Notes: generated from the letters alone by a model not told the origin. Shown: positions 24,233 through 36,620, counted from the stretch's first letter. The stretch: DNA of 64,000 nt from Archegozetes longisetosus (GCA_018873245.2 JAEMBT020000005.1:7922001-7986000); one strand, 5' to 3'. A program made the numbers and translations.

Positions 24233-27200
24233 ATGCAAAGTATATCGTACGCACAGAACGCATCACTGCCACCGCTACCACATCCAGTCTCGCCCACTTC
24301 TTTGCCAACATCTCCAGTATCGAAATCGACTCCAACTCCGCCCAATTTTTTCGCATTTCGTTGGCTTTTTCGCGGATCTAGAAAGTCATCAAAGAAAAAG
24401 CCAAAGCAATTAAGCAATAATAAGAATCATTCAGAAACTTATGTATCGATCACGGATAAAACTAAAATAATTACGCGTCAAAGTTATTCATTCGATGACA
24501 TCCGACAGTTATTTATGAATAGCGGAGATGAGAAACTGATGAATTCAAAAGAGATTAATATTTATAAGTCAAATCTGAGATTGCTTGTAGGACCGATACA
24601 AATAAGAAGAATCTGACAAGTTTTACATGTAAATTATGTCTGACAACTAAGTCGAGTTACGAAATGCATTCTATTTGGTCGTGTGGTTGCGCTTTCTGTA
24701 AACCTGTAAGATCTATCATTACTTTTAATCGTATCCTATTTGTTTATTAATAGGAAACCTACACAAGTGCTCTCTTTTTCATTAGTATTTCTGACTTCTC
24801 TTTGGCTTCATTTCATTTATTACTTTGTATCCTCTAGGATTGCACTTAATTTCGCAATAAACCAATTGATCTGTTTAGTGTAGATAGAAATAAGATTATA
24901 GACGTGAAAGTCTACTCTGAAAAATAATTGATTGTTTTAGTGAATAAATTTAGTTTGCCTTACATTTTAGCTTATTTTCTTAGAAAAGGTCAACTTATGT
25001 AACATAAATTGTAATCTGCTTGACGTATATAACCTGCAACTTCTCAAAAACAATATACTCTTTCAGCTTGAGAACAAAGCTAACTGTTTTTTTCATATCA
25101 CTACTTATTTTGATGAGTTTTGGCTCTTCTCAAATTAATCATTTGACCTAAAGATACTGACAAATTGTCAATGAGAATTATTTACTTTGAGTCACGCAAT
25201 CTTATCAATAGTTGTCGAAAAAATATCATAAAAATGAACTGAAGTCAAAATAGCTTGTTTCTCCATTTGAAATTGACTTTTTGCGAATTGTAATGCTTGC
25301 TAAAATAATTCAAAATGAATAATCAAAATAGTGTCTTGAATTTTAATATAAATTTACTCTAGATTTATTCATAACTTGTCAACTGAACGTTTTATGTTTT
25401 TTAGTTTTTAGGCTCAATTTTATGCCAAATTGACAGCTTGTAAAGGATAGTTTACTGAGCTTTAGTTAAGTCTCTAAATCAGGAATGTCGCTCTTTTGGC
25501 GAACAAGCATTTAGAATGAATACTTGCTTCCTCAGTTAGACCATTTTTCACAGTAATAAAAGTTAGAACATAATTTCCAAACCGAGAATATTATTTTAGT
25601 AGCTCTTAGCCAATCTCAATTACTAACTTGAATATAAAAAGTTGTGGACTTTTATTTATTTCACAACATCAATAGTGATGTTTAGCGATGAAAACATGAA
25701 TGTTTTTCAGTATTTAGATGAATTTATTTGGAAAATCTCATTAGAATATGTCATTGTAAATTATGTTAATATAACTTGAAGGATTGCGAAATTAGCTCCA
25801 GTAAAAGCTTTCAGACTACTCTATAGGGAATAATTGGTTATATCATTTATCGATTTTTTTAGAGCTCCTTTTCATGTTAGTAGCAAAAGTCACTTAAACC
25901 TTGAACCTATATTTTTAATGATATTTTTAATTATGGTTTTGCTTTATTTGATTGAAAACTAGATTGAAAACTAATTTTTACTGTTATTTTTCATTTTTAG
26001 TGTCTCTCTCAATATTGTGAAACGTCCATACGTGAAGGAAAAGTATCTCTACTATCATGTCCTGACGGCTCGTGTCCTAACTCTCAAACCAAAAATAATT
26101 TACTTTCTCCGCGAGAAATCAAACTATTAATATCGCAAGAACTATATGAGACCTATAAACGATTTAGACTTAACTGGATGATAGAAAACGATCCAGAGAG
26201 GACGTGGTGTCCAACACCTAATTGTGAAACGATTTGTTACATCAAGCAAACTAAACGGAGGGACAAACCATTACCAGTCTATTGTGCGACTGTAAGTGGC
26301 AATTGATCTTATGGTGTAGTACAGGGGTGTCCAGTACGTCGATCGCCAAACTTTGTGATCAATTAGTAGCTATACAATTATTTTACTAAACAATACTATT
26401 AGATTACGCCAATATAAGATTACAGTTAAAATACAATTTTAGGTTAAAGTAGCTCTCTTGAAAAGTGTCTGGACACCACAGTGCGTGTGCATCCTCCGAA
26501 ATTGCCTCACCCTCCAATAACCGCATCTTACTAAATTTATCACATTTAAATTTCAGACTATGCGCGTACAGTAGCTATTCTCAGGTTTTTACAAATATCT
26601 GATCGAAGCAGATATTTGATTCTAGCAACCGTTAGTTAGAACTTGAATTTTATTTGATCAACAAATGTTCAAGTTTTAAGCTTTGCAAATTGAAAAAGCG
26701 TTAAACTTGAATTTTTATGTGACCAGTTTTCTGAAGAAAATTCTCACCCGCAACTACTCTTCATCTGTAAGTGTGTAGATATCTGCATAAACTCCTGGGT
26801 GCGGTTATGAGATGCACATGTATAGTTTATGGCGCTAAATTTAACCTTATTTTCTAACAATTGGACTTTTTTGAAACAGTGCAATAAAACCTTCTGTTCC
26901 TCATGTCGAAAGAACTGGCACTTAGGCATCGCTTGCAAAAAGTATGGTTCACAGGAAGAGTAAGTGTTACACATAAGTCATCTATTTGTGTAATCAGTTT
27001 GTTGTGTGCCTTAATTAAATTTATGCTTTTATTAATAGTGTTCTACTAAATGAAACATCATCAATAAAGCAATGTCCCAAATGTTGTATTTTGATAGAGC
27101 GCGATGAAGGATGTGCTCAAATAATGTGTCGCAATTGCAAGCATGTGTTTTGCTGGTACTGTTTGGAGTCATTAGAGGTAAGAGAATGTACATCAATAGA

Positions 27201-27523
27201 AAACTATTGAAGCTAATTATGAAATGAATTGAAATAAATAGGATGACTTTTTGTTGCGTCACTACGACAAAGGACCATGCAAGAATAAGCTGGGACATTC
27301 ACGTGCTTCTGTCATCTGGCACAGAACTCAAGTAGTTGGTATATTTGCCGGCTTTGGTCTCTTAATACTGTTGGCTTCACCCATGTTCATTTTGGCTGCT
27401 CCATGCCTTCTTTGTTGTAAATGTGACTCTTGGTATAAACACGACGATCATGAAGATTACGATGACAACAATCCTGTTAGCAGTGACGTAATCACTAGAA
27501 GCAGAAGTGATTCTCTTTTATAG
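24233..27523 (+). CDS. RNF144A: RNF144-like RBR E3 ubiquitin-protein ligase, 5 coding exons, one frameshift
   Basis: Coding exons 24233-24705, 26001-26291, 26880-26959, 27039-27177 and 27242-27523 give about 421 aa. A Ser/Pro-rich and basic N-terminal extension of about 130 aa is followed by RING1 ([19 protein letters not shown], ending CGCAFCKP), the IBR ([28 protein letters not shown]) and RING2 ([20 protein letters not shown]), then the near-invariant C-terminal block [20 protein letters not shown] and a transmembrane helix typical of RNF144A/B. RBR ligases pass ubiquitin through a RING2 cysteine. Exon 1 reads in two frames: the N-terminal frame ends at a stop near 24614, while RING1 is in another frame. 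Exon 1 is 473 nt and needs 474, so one base is missing near 24604. Confidence 0.88.
26322..26483. mobile_element. hAT-like MITE in an RNF144 intron
   Basis: A segment of about 160 bp begins CAGGGGTGTCCAG and ends CTGGACACCACAG, an imperfect terminal inverted repeat of the hAT (CAGGGGTGTCCA) type. An 8-bp target duplication could not be confirmed. Confidence 0.4.
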
Positions 27524-28107
27524 TTTTTGATTGAATTTTTATTTTTTATTTCAAATTTTATTTTCATTTAATCGTGTAATGAGAAAAAGTGACTTTAAAT
27601 ATTAAGTTTTTAAACTAATGACTGTATATATTCTATACATTATAACTGCACAATTAAGCCAAAAAAAACCTGATTCATATTCAATGTTATAAAAGTTAAG
27701 TTTGTTCTCAACATTGATTCTATTTTTTAACAAATCAGTTATTTCGAAAATCCAGACATTTGTTCCCAACCAATTGTATTTAATTGACAAATACTTAATA
27801 TTGCTTTACTTTTAAAGATAAGTCATCCAATATTTATCCAATACTTACCAAAGATGTATCATTTTTTTTAACAACCATTTTATGCGTAATAAAATGTTAA
27901 CTGTTACAAAGTTAATTTGAAATAAATCTTTAATAATTGAAGATATTAGAGGAAGTTACAAATTATTATTTTAATGATTTATTTTATTTGCAAATTCTAA
28001 ATGCAACTAGATTCATAATGATAGCTAAAGGAATATCATGATTTGTCCTAATTATTAAATTTGAAACATTCAAAAAAAAAAAAAGAAAAATCTATCTTTG
28101 CGTTCAT
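27524..28107. other. Convergent 3' ends of RNF144-like and C1QBP genes
   Basis: A stretch of about 580 bp of AT-rich DNA lies between convergent genes. It presumably holds both 3' UTRs; AATAAA-type hexamers occur on both strands. No further gene is seen. Confidence 0.5.
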
Positions 28108-28920
28108 CTATTTTTGCGACAAAAAGCTTTTGAGTCTCTCTAGAAGTCCAACATATTGGGAGTGTTCGTAGACCGTGGAGTACTCAACGAGTGCTTTAGC
28201 AAAGTTCTGATCAATACCTCTCTCTTGAAGCAAGTCCATCAACAAGTCATACATGCTTCCATCCATGACTTCACCAGAGACTGCATAAGAGTTTTCTTTG
28301 AATTCTCCTTCGTATATAGAGATCTCATTGATCTGAAACTCATCCTTCAATCCTTCTAATTCCTCGTTACTGACTGGTTCGTTTTCGATGTCTTCATTTG
28401 AAATAAAAGAGCAATTAATTCCCAAAATAGTATTTGCACGCTTAATTTCGATGGAGAAGTCAGGCCTGGAGACCATTTGACCACCTTGATCTTCTCTAGC
28501 TTGATCATCGTGCTCGTCAAAATTTTCTGCGTCCACCGAATGGTTCACATTTGTCTTTACGGTTATCTCTTCGTTGTTGTGTTTCTTCTTAAGAGTCACG
28601 TTGCTTCCATCAGTACTTATTGACCAACCGGGTAGAGATGGCAACGCCTTCTTCTGTGACTTCTTCTCCAACTCAATCTCGGAGGCTAAAAATTCTGTCA
28701 TCTCTTTATCGCTCTGCGGACTATTGGCCGCAAACCGTTTAGCGATGATTGATGTCGAACTGAGGGACATTTGGATGCTTTGTCTTGCGGAGACAACACT
28801 AGAAATGGATCTGAAAGGCATTGCCTTACTTGAAATAACGCTAAATCTATTGCCAATTAATCCATTGTTAATTGCGACCCGTTTGAATAAAAGCGATGTG
28901 TTTTTAGCAATTCGCGACAT
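28108..28920 (-). CDS. C1QBP: C1QBP / p32 / MAM33 family mitochondrial matrix protein
   Basis: An intronless ORF of 270 aa from the ATG at 28920. An in-frame extension upstream lacks ATG and is not used. A basic, Ser-rich N-terminus of about 70 residues fits a mitochondrial targeting presequence. The mature part has the family layout: an N-terminal helix (MTEFLASEIELEKKSQKKAL), GWSISTDGSNVTLKKKHNNE, an acidic loop, a central FSIEIKRA strand and the C-terminal ISIYEGEF followed by YDLLMDLLQERGIDQNFAKA and the final amphipathic helix. The family forms acidic doughnut trimers in mitochondria, supports mitoribosome function and OXPHOS, and can appear at the cell surface. Confidence 0.93.
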   Translation of the reverse strand: MSRIAKNTSLLFKRVAINNGLIGNRFSVISSKAMPFRSISSVVSARQSIQMSLSSTSIIAKRFAANSPQSDKEMTEFLASEIELEKKSQKKALPSLPGWSISTDGSNVTLKKKHNNEEITVKTNVNHSVDAENFDEHDDQAREDQGGQMVSRPDFSIEIKRANTILGINCSFISNEDIENEPVSNEELEGLKDEFQINEISIYEGEFKENSYAVSGEVMDGSMYDLLMDLLQERGIDQNFAKALVEYSTVYEHSQYVGLLERLKSFLSQK

Positions 28921-29364
28921 TATTGTTAAAATAATACTTTTATTAGATTGAAATTTACCCAACTAAGATAGTAACAATTTAAAACAATAGCAGATCTGAT
29001 GCAATGCCTTTTTTAATAGATGCACGTTTTTTTCAGTCGCACTTAACACTTACGATGAGAGCGCTCTCTATTGAGCAACAACCGCAAACTTCTTCCAACT
29101 TATTCAGTTTTTAAAACACTCACTTAATTAAACAAGACCGCAATCTTTATGGAATGGCAACATTTTCAGATAAAAGGTCCAACATTTTGTTAAGAAACAG
29201 TTTTTAATTTGAGTCTTTTAAGGTAAATCATTGGTTTAGAAATATATAATCTTATAATAATTGTTATTACAAAAAATGCAAATTATTTAATAGAAAGTTA
29301 CATAGATTTGAAGCAATCGCACATTATTTTAGTCTAACTATATTTAAATAAACAAAAGTGCAAT
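28921..29364. other. C1QBP promoter region and 3' flank of the ACS-like gene
   Basis: AT-rich sequence between two genes on the same strand. It contains no ORF of note. The sequence ACGATGAGAGCGCTCTC near 29060 contains the palindrome GAGAGCGCTCTC, a possible factor site upstream of C1QBP. Confidence 0.4.
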
Positions 29365-31577
29365 TCATAGCAATTCAATCAATGAATAAGTATGAAGATT
29401 ATCATTAATAACTCTCAAAGCCATCCGGTTAACCTTAGATCTGGCAGTTCTAGGAATTGAATCAATAAACTTAATGCCACCTTTAAGTTGTTTGCCTCTA
29501 CTCTCAATATAGTCTAATAGAAACTTTTCAGTGACACTTTGTTTTTTATACAAAACAACAAAGGCGCAAGGGATTTCACCATATTTCGGATCTGATATGC
29601 CGATCACTGCTACTTCTTTTACCGATGAATGCTTGAGAAAAATAGTTTCCAAAGATAGAGGCATTATTTCTTCGTGCCCACAACAGATCAGCTCATTTAC
29701 TCTGCACTCAATGTAAAGAAGCCCTTCTTTATCATAATATCCAGCGTCACCTGTTCTAAAAACCCATCGCTTGTAAAAACATTTTTGGTAACTATGGACA
29801 AATTTCTATCTTTTGATATCACTTGTTCACTTTTAACACATATTTCTCCGATTTTGTTCTTGGGACGAGATTTTTCAGTTTTCGGGTGAATTATCTTTAT
29901 TTGAACGCCGGGAACAGGATATCCGACACTAAAATAATTGAACTTTTTTTCGTAGAAACTCTTCGAAGTCGAGAGACTTCTCCAAACACACGATATGACT
30001 CCAGTTTCAGGCTTTCCATACACTTAATAGTATTAATAAAAAATTAATGAGTAAGAAATGAATTTATTCAGCAAGAACTTTTAATCTATTAAATTACTCG
30101 CTCTAAAATGTTTTGGTCTTAATTTTCCGAATACTTCTTCAGTCAATATATCTGAGTGGGGAAGCGGTGAGCCGCTATGTAACACGTCACACAAGCTCGT
30201 AAAGTCTTGGTTCGATTTGCTGTAAGAATTAACATGAAAATTGATTAGTTGTTTGAATTGTTTGTCAAATAACTTTTAAACAAAATCTGAGAGTTATTTA
30301 TGGAGAATACCCAGGGTAACGATGAGGTTGACAGACTGTCACATCAGTTCTAAGTAAATAAAGCAATTCACTTAAATCAAATGAAGCACTGGTTATTCTA
30401 TACTTTTGTATGTATTCGATGGTTTGTTGTCTATTGAGACTATTATTAGTGAATGCAACTCTAGAACCGGCAACTAATGAGTGACAAAACATAATAATTC
30501 CAAAATAATCTGAAAAATGTTTTGGTGTAATACAATCTTCGCACGTAATTCCATAGACCTCGTAGTCATGCAGTTGCCCAGAAGACTGAATCAAATTCTT
30601 ATGAGTTCTAATAATTGGAATCAATCGGTCTGGAATTCCATTTTTATTTGATCTATAAGAATAATTAAGTCGTATTTATTCGAAACATAAGATTTGATCA
30701 CAATTTTGATTACTTTATGAAATGAATTAAAGCCAGATCATTGTTGCCTACATTAACTGGAATTGATTTATTAGGATTGGATGGATCCGAAATCTGATTT
30801 GATTTGTACCTCAGGTAATGCATAAGGTAACAATAGTTTCCAGACTCATTTGAATCGTTATTGGTATTTGTGTCAATTATGAACAAACGCTAATTATTAT
30901 AAGTGAGTCAATAATTAATTTTGAATTATTTTCTTAAAACTGAATGATTTCGGAAAGAAAAGTATCTCAAGTCATAGAAAGTGAAAGTAAGGAAGACTAA
31001 AACACACTTTCAGACTTTCCAACGAGTTCTTTATCGTGAGAGCTTCTTTAAAATTTTTTGACGAACAAATTAAAAATTTGACTTCCACAAGCTTTAAGAT
31101 CCTATAAACATCATCTATTAATAAAAGAATGGTAAAAACTGCGAAATTTGTCTGAAGTCTACAACAACTATGGAATAACACAGCATAGACTGCATATTAT
31201 TACTTACTATAACTATAATTCATGTCACATCCAACATAAACAGCTCCTGCAGATAATGTTGCAAGAAATGCGATCGCGTGCACATCACTGTTTGGACACC
31301 AGAAACAAACCGCATCTCCAATTTTCAAGTTAAATACATTTATAAAAGCGTCAGCAATATTAATACTCGCACAATATATCTCTTTACCATTCCATGAAAA
31401 ACCAGTCAGACAGTCGATCTAATTATAAACTATTTAAATAACTTTTAATTGTAATTTCAGACTTACAATCAGTTGTTTGTCCTGATGTTGCAAAAGATGT
31501 CCCAATAAATACATGGACGCAGAAACAGAAGGAAGTTCTTTGGGTGGTAGTGGACTTTTGACTATACGACATGCCAT
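29365..31577 (-). CDS. Acyl-CoA synthetase (4CL/luciferase class)-like protein, degenerate P-loop, one frameshift
   Basis: Seven exons on the minus strand join in consistent phase: 31577-31467, 31418-31208, 31114-31008, 30889-30714, 30652-30311, 30219-30098 and 30022-29365, about 595 aa. Recognisable adenylate-forming-enzyme blocks are YGKPETGV (A5-like), FSVGYPVPGVQIKII, GEICVKS, RTGDAGYYDKEG (A7, arginine and aspartate retained), and a C-terminal domain with VAVIGISDPKYGEIPCAFVV and PRTARSKVNR, where the A10 lysine is kept. The ATP-binding P-loop, normally SSGTTGxPKG, reads KSNKNGIPDR here, so activity is doubtful. A one-base deficit near 29763 breaks the last exon. It may be a diverged non-catalytic paralogue or a young pseudogene. 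N-terminal targeting signals were not seen. Confidence 0.75.
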
Positions 31578-33146
31578 AAATGCGCTAAAATATCCTGTAA
31601 TGAACCTGACTCTGTATTGATTAAATAAAATTGATGTAAGGAAATAGCAGAACCATCAGTTGACTTCTATATGATTATTTATTCAGTTCTAACGTCTATT
31701 TAAATAATACAGAGTATAATATGCGGTGCACTAAAAGCATAACATTCTCACAATGTTCGTATTTAATAAGAATTCATGTACAAGCGTTAGTAGCTCAAGC
31801 TATTAGTCAGAATCACTCTTTAGTCATGTTCTGTTGAAACTGTTATAACATAGGTGAATCAAAACGTATTTCAACGTGTTAAAGGAAGCGAAAGTTCATA
31901 GAATAAAAACGACATAAATCGTCGGATTAGGTTTCCGTTTTGTCGGCGACTTTATGCGATTCTACTCTACACCCTATGAATGCTTTATTTTTAATTTTTA
32001 CGAATCTTTAGAGTCATTACTGATTCTGATTTTGGCTCATTTTAAGAGTAATTAAAAAAATTTTATAACTTTCTGTCATAATTCTGATTATTTCTAAATG
32101 TAAGATTGTCTTAAAATATTGTTTAAAAGTAACAGAAACACAAAACATAAGGGTATTTAGTATTAGCAAAATAACGGTTTTTCAAATATTTCGAATTATG
32201 TGCCAATGAATTGAATCATACAATTATAAGAGCAATAAAAAATCAGATTTGAAGTCATAGGAGAAAACAGAAATATTAGATTTTCTCTCATTCATTTCTC
32301 AATGCAGTGAAATGAGAAAATCGCACACAAATTCGCATTAAGTGCAAAACTTAGAAACATTTTTTGCGTTAAGAAAAACGTTATTAAGTTATCAATTTAT
32401 TCAATATTAATCTAATTAAACATAATCTCATACAATTCATTAGTTAATATTCAAGATCTGATTCATCACAAATAATTTCTGAATCTTCAGAATTACAATC
32501 AAATTGTGACAAATAATTGACATAAAATTTAAACTTATGTCATGTAATGCTATTGCAGTTTATGTTGTGTTACGCATTGCAGTTAACACGTGTTAATAGC
32601 ACTCGAGTTCAATTTAAGTTTTAATTTCTATTAATTAGCATTGAAATCAATAAATTTAAATAAGAAATTACCGCTAAATCTTCCATTGAAACATATGCTG
32701 AATTTTTTTCTACATATTATGAGTGGAACTTCTTGTTTGAAGTGAATCCCAAAAAAGAAGTTAACTCGAGATGAGTCCCTTTACGTTCCGTCAAGTCATA
32801 TGTTGATTGGAATGATGAACATTGCCAACTGTCTAGTTTCCATAGGTAGTCCAGCTTATAAAACTTTCGTCCAGTTCTAAAGAACTCGGTCAACTGGATA
32901 CTTGTTTATAGAAGTTACTGTTTGGTATTATGAATATTGGTGGAGAGATCCCAATGTATTTTATTAAGAAAGTTTAAATATCTTAAAGAAACAAAATTAG
33001 AGAAATAATATTCACTTAGAAGTGAAAATATGTGTAGTTTTTACATATTTTCGAATTAAAAATTTTCATATAGGTGCTTCATTTCATATTTTGGCCCAAT
33101 AGTCAAGTGAACAAGAGTCACTAAAGCTGATTGAAATTGATCTTAT
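31578..33146. other. Intergenic AT-rich region
   Basis: No gene is supported on either strand. An 8-10 nt palindrome (AACACGTGTT near 32586) is the only notable site. The ACS-like promoter would lie at the left end. Confidence 0.45.
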
Positions 33147-33849
33147 TTACTGAAGACTAACGAGGAAGGTATGGAAGTGTAAATCTCAGAATTTGATAAA
33201 AAAATTTTACAAATTAATTTTAAGGTGCTAATAACAAATATCAAGTTTATTTTTGCGAAAAGTTAAATCCTAACCCTGAAAATTACAGCGAAAGCGGTAA
33301 TTAATGAAGAAATATGTAAAGCAAAGAGGATTCATACACCAGCTACATGTAATAGAAACTCCTTCTGAGCATTACGAACAATCTTGATAGCAAGTTTGTT
33401 TATTTAAAGTGAAACAGATATCATTTATGTTCTTGAATTCGTCAGGATGTTCAGATAAATAACCAGATTTGTACTAGAAAAATAGAATCATTTTACCAAA
33501 TCGAGGCGAAGAAAATCGATTATGAATTAGTGAGTGTAATTTAATATAATAAAATTTCTAAGACTTGTAAGAAAATTCAGTTCTTTGTGAATCTATTTCA
33601 GATATAGCCTGACTCTATTTGGACTCAGCTCGAACATAACACTAATCTAAACAGCATAAGAGCACGGTTTCAAAATAATGCTACCACGAAGTTCGTTATG
33701 AGACTACTCAAAACCTACATAGTTTTCACTTTACACGAAAATAAAGTTGATATTCATAGTTAGGACCTTAAAATTAGTTTGTAAATTTTTTCCATCAAAT
33801 TCTGAGATTTACACTTCGGTATACTTCTTCGTAAGACTAAAGAGTATTA
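33147..33849. mobile_element. Non-autonomous DNA transposon with about 115-bp terminal inverted repeats
   Basis: Arms at about 33147-33267 and 33730-33849 are inverted copies. The best block (33177-33226, GTGTAAATCTCAGAATTTGA and on) matches 33767-33815 with only two or three differences, and weaker similarity continues inwards (AATATCAAGTTTATTTT / AATATCAACTTTATTTT) and outwards. The 460-bp centre has no ORF. This is the layout of a foldback/MITE-type element; its family and target duplication are unresolved. Confidence 0.65.
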
Positions 33850-34552
33850 CTTTCGTTCTAGAAGGCCTCAAATCAAACGATACACATAAGTAAGTAAGAA
33901 GACAAACAATAGAAGACATTTGTTGACAGATATTTCGTTATTACAAAAGTAGGATAGCTTAATCCATATTTGTTGCTAATGTCCACAACTCATATATTGC
34001 GACCGTATCCCTTGCGAATATATTTTGTATAAAACACATATACTTAGTGTGAAACGCAGTCAGAGATGCAGTTCAGGGTATTAAGTGATACCTATATTCA
34101 GTTCCTTCAGTAAGAAAATATGACAATTTATTCACTTCTGCTGACTTTCAATGGGTTCCGAATCGGTTTCAGGAAATGAATGGACAGATCAATCAACTTA
34201 ATCAACTTAACTTTGATCAGCAGTTATATATTTAAAATATTTAAAATGTGATTGCATTATTATTGCGTCGTTTTCTAAATGGATCAAACATTTGAGTTAA
34301 ACTGTAAGCACTTTCAACAACTCAAACATCGATCGACTGACGGCACCAAACAATATAAGATCAGTCTTTGTATTATTCGAAGTTTACTCTATTTTTTTTT
34401 TTATAGAATTTGTGTCGCGACAAAATAAGTGTTGACTTGTTCAAAAATTTCAAATATTTCAACGGTTTAATAGTTGAATAAAAGACAAAATTACAAATTG
34501 ACTCCCTTAAAAGTTGTGTGACTTTCAAATGAAATCAATCTATAATTGAAGA
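33850..34552. other. Upstream region of the LRR gene
   Basis: AT-rich sequence without coding signal, presumably holding the LRR gene's promoter. No core motif is clear enough to call. Confidence 0.4.
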
Positions 34553-35686
34553 ATGTGCACAAAAGGTATGACAACTTTATCAATATTCAATTTTTAATAC
34601 AAGTTTAATTAACGCTCAAACTTTCCAGTCTTAATACAAACCCTTGTTTTGGTTCTAATATCAAACCTGCAATCGGTATTGTCTGATTGCCCACCATTTG
34701 ATCTATTGGATCCGTGTTATTGTCACTCTAAAGTGCCTCAAATTCATATATCATATTGTGGTCAAAATAAATCTGAATCTTCATACGAATGTCAAGTCCC
34801 TGTATTGACCTGTGCAGGAAATCAACTCATAAATTTAAGTCAAATTTTGTCTAAAGTCAGTAATTATTTATTGGATGAGAGAAGAAAACATTTCGAATGG
34901 TTTTATTTGTCGAACACAGCAATCACTGAATTGGAGGCAAACTTTTTCTCTGGTTTACACTTCAGAAATATATATTTGCGTCAACGCATTAATTTGGAAA
35001 CAATCAATTCTTTTGCTTTCAATAATTCGGCCCAATTTGTCACAAATATTTGGATAAATTCAACAAAACTGTCCGATAAAATCAAATCTAAGAGATCTGT
35101 ATTCAAAGCATTGAATAGTTTAAAAAATTTGCGAACTCTAAAAATAATTGGCAGTCAATTGACTTCAATTCCATCCAAAGCATTTAACCGGAATTTTTCG
35201 CTCAGAATTATAAGTTCCTACAACTACGATGAGCGCCAGTTTCTAAAGAAAATCGATTCTCAAGCCTTTCACAAGTTGTCAAATCTAAGGAAAATCGATT
35301 TGCGTAATAATCGTATTTCAAAAATCAAATCTCATGCGTTTGAGTTCTCAACGCACTCAAATCACACGCTAAGAATTCATTTAGAAAACTATTATTTCAG
35401 AAGTGACAGTTTTGATATGAATGCTTTTATTGGTGGTAAAGGACGTCGAGTCGTGTTATATCTCGGAGGATATAAACAATGCAATCAAAATCTTAAAAGT
35501 CTCGATAAAGCAGTTTTTGAACCATTTCTGTTGGAAAATCCAAAAAACATAATTGAAATGATGGGCTGTCCCATTCAATGCGATCAAAACGTTTTGTGGC
35601 TGAGCAAATTCAAAAATTTAACCAAACGAGTGAGAAATTTAGCTTTTTTTTCCAGATATTATCTTTTCGAAAGTTCAATTCAATAA
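34553..35686 (+). CDS. Secreted leucine-rich-repeat protein (oplophorus-luciferin monooxygenase non-catalytic-subunit type)
   Basis: A tiny first exon (34553-34565, MCTK plus one base) joins by a 63-bp intron to 34629-35686, giving about 356 aa. The joined N-terminus is a strong signal peptide (TLVLVLISNLQSVLS). The N-cap DCPPFDLLDPCYCHS with further cysteines is typical of this arthropod LRR family. About eight degenerate LRRs follow, e.g. LRTLKIIGSQLTSIPSKAF and LRKIDLRNNRISKIKSHAF, then a C-cap CPIQCDQNVLWLSKFKNL. The end is short compared with the usual C-cap, which normally continues to one or two more cysteines, so the last 20 residues may be a read-through of a lost exon junction. A binding role (adhesion, immunity) is possible but not shown. 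Confidence 0.78.
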
Positions 35687-36310
35687 AATGTGGTATAACA
35701 CAACAGAAGGCATTCACAACACAAAAGTCAAAAACAAAAACAAGAGAAATAAGGTCTATAAACCAAATTCAGATAAAATTCAATTTCTTAATTTTCAGCT
35801 ATTTTTAATCCCATAAACTTCATCAGAGTTTAGATATATTTCAAATTTAAGGTTTAATTCATTTATTTATTGAAAAATAATTGTATTATAAAAAGTGTTA
35901 GATTTCAATTAACTGATTATGAAGTTGGTAATTATTGCAAAACTTGAAGTTCTGTTTCAATGATTTAATCTGTAGGAAAATTACAAAAAATATAACACAG
36001 TATAAATACTTGAAATTATAAATCAAACTCATATCCTATTATTCTGCGTAATCAGATGCAATTTATCATTTTTGAAATAAATTAACAGATAATAAACTGA
36101 TAAAACTGATTCTCTGTTGTTTCAAGATGTAAATTTAAAATGTTTTATTCAATCGATTATTATAAAAATGAATGAAATGATTAAAAGAGAAATTTTTTTG
36201 ATGTATGCAAAGAATCAATTTTATGACAAATTATCACTGAATTTGTGAATACTTTCAACCAAAATAGCATGTAACTCCTTTAGAAGTTATTGAATAATAG
36301 TTTTGTCAAG
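35655..36310. repeat. Segment duplicated at about 60,050-60,690
   Basis: The last codons and 3' flank of the LRR gene, through to the stop codon of the minus-strand atlastin-like relic, recur in the same orientation at about 60,050-60,690 (for example AGTTCAATTCAATAAAAT versus GGTTCAATTCAATAAAAT, then long collinear similarity). It is a diverged segmental duplication. Confidence 0.75.
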
Positions 36311-36620
36311 TAGTTCTGCAGATTCAGAGCATGTACTTATTCCTGGAGTTTGTCTATCCGATGGACTTTTCCAATGGAATTCTTTACCGCTTTTATTCTT
36401 GAACCACTCCTTATTGTTAAGATTTAATAGATACTTGTTGAATTAGCTGAAGAGTTTAGGTTATTCTGCTTTTATCGGGCTGGCTTTTAGTCGATACGAT
36501 AGACACGGGTCGAGTGCAAACTTTGTCAATGATATTGCGAAAAGCGTCCATTGAGAACAAAAGTTTGTTTTGTTCAATCGAAGTGATTTTTACGACTTCT
36601 CCTTCACCCTCATAAACCAT
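36287..36620 (-). pseudogene. Atlastin-like GTPase fragment, broken
   Basis: Minus-strand reading from the ATG at 36620 gives GEVVKITSIEQNKLLFSMDA with FRNIIDKV, similar to the start of the atlastin/GBP GTPase domain (a strand, then an FxLDEEAL-like helix, then RPVSIVS). After a stop and a frame change it continues with NKYLLNLNNKEWF and FHWKSPSDRQTPGISTCSE, resembling the switch I region (FxWRGGSxRxTTGIxxWSE) of atlastin. The P-loop GxxxxGKS position reads KSQPDKSR and the switch residues are changed, so GTP binding is unlikely. The stop is at 36287. I regard it as a relic of a diverged paralogue rather than a working gene. Confidence 0.45.

Noticed and set aside
24584-24606. A 20-bp intron to join the RNF144 N-terminal frame to RING1
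   Set aside because: Below the physical minimum for splicing; one missing base in the A-run restores every downstream phase.
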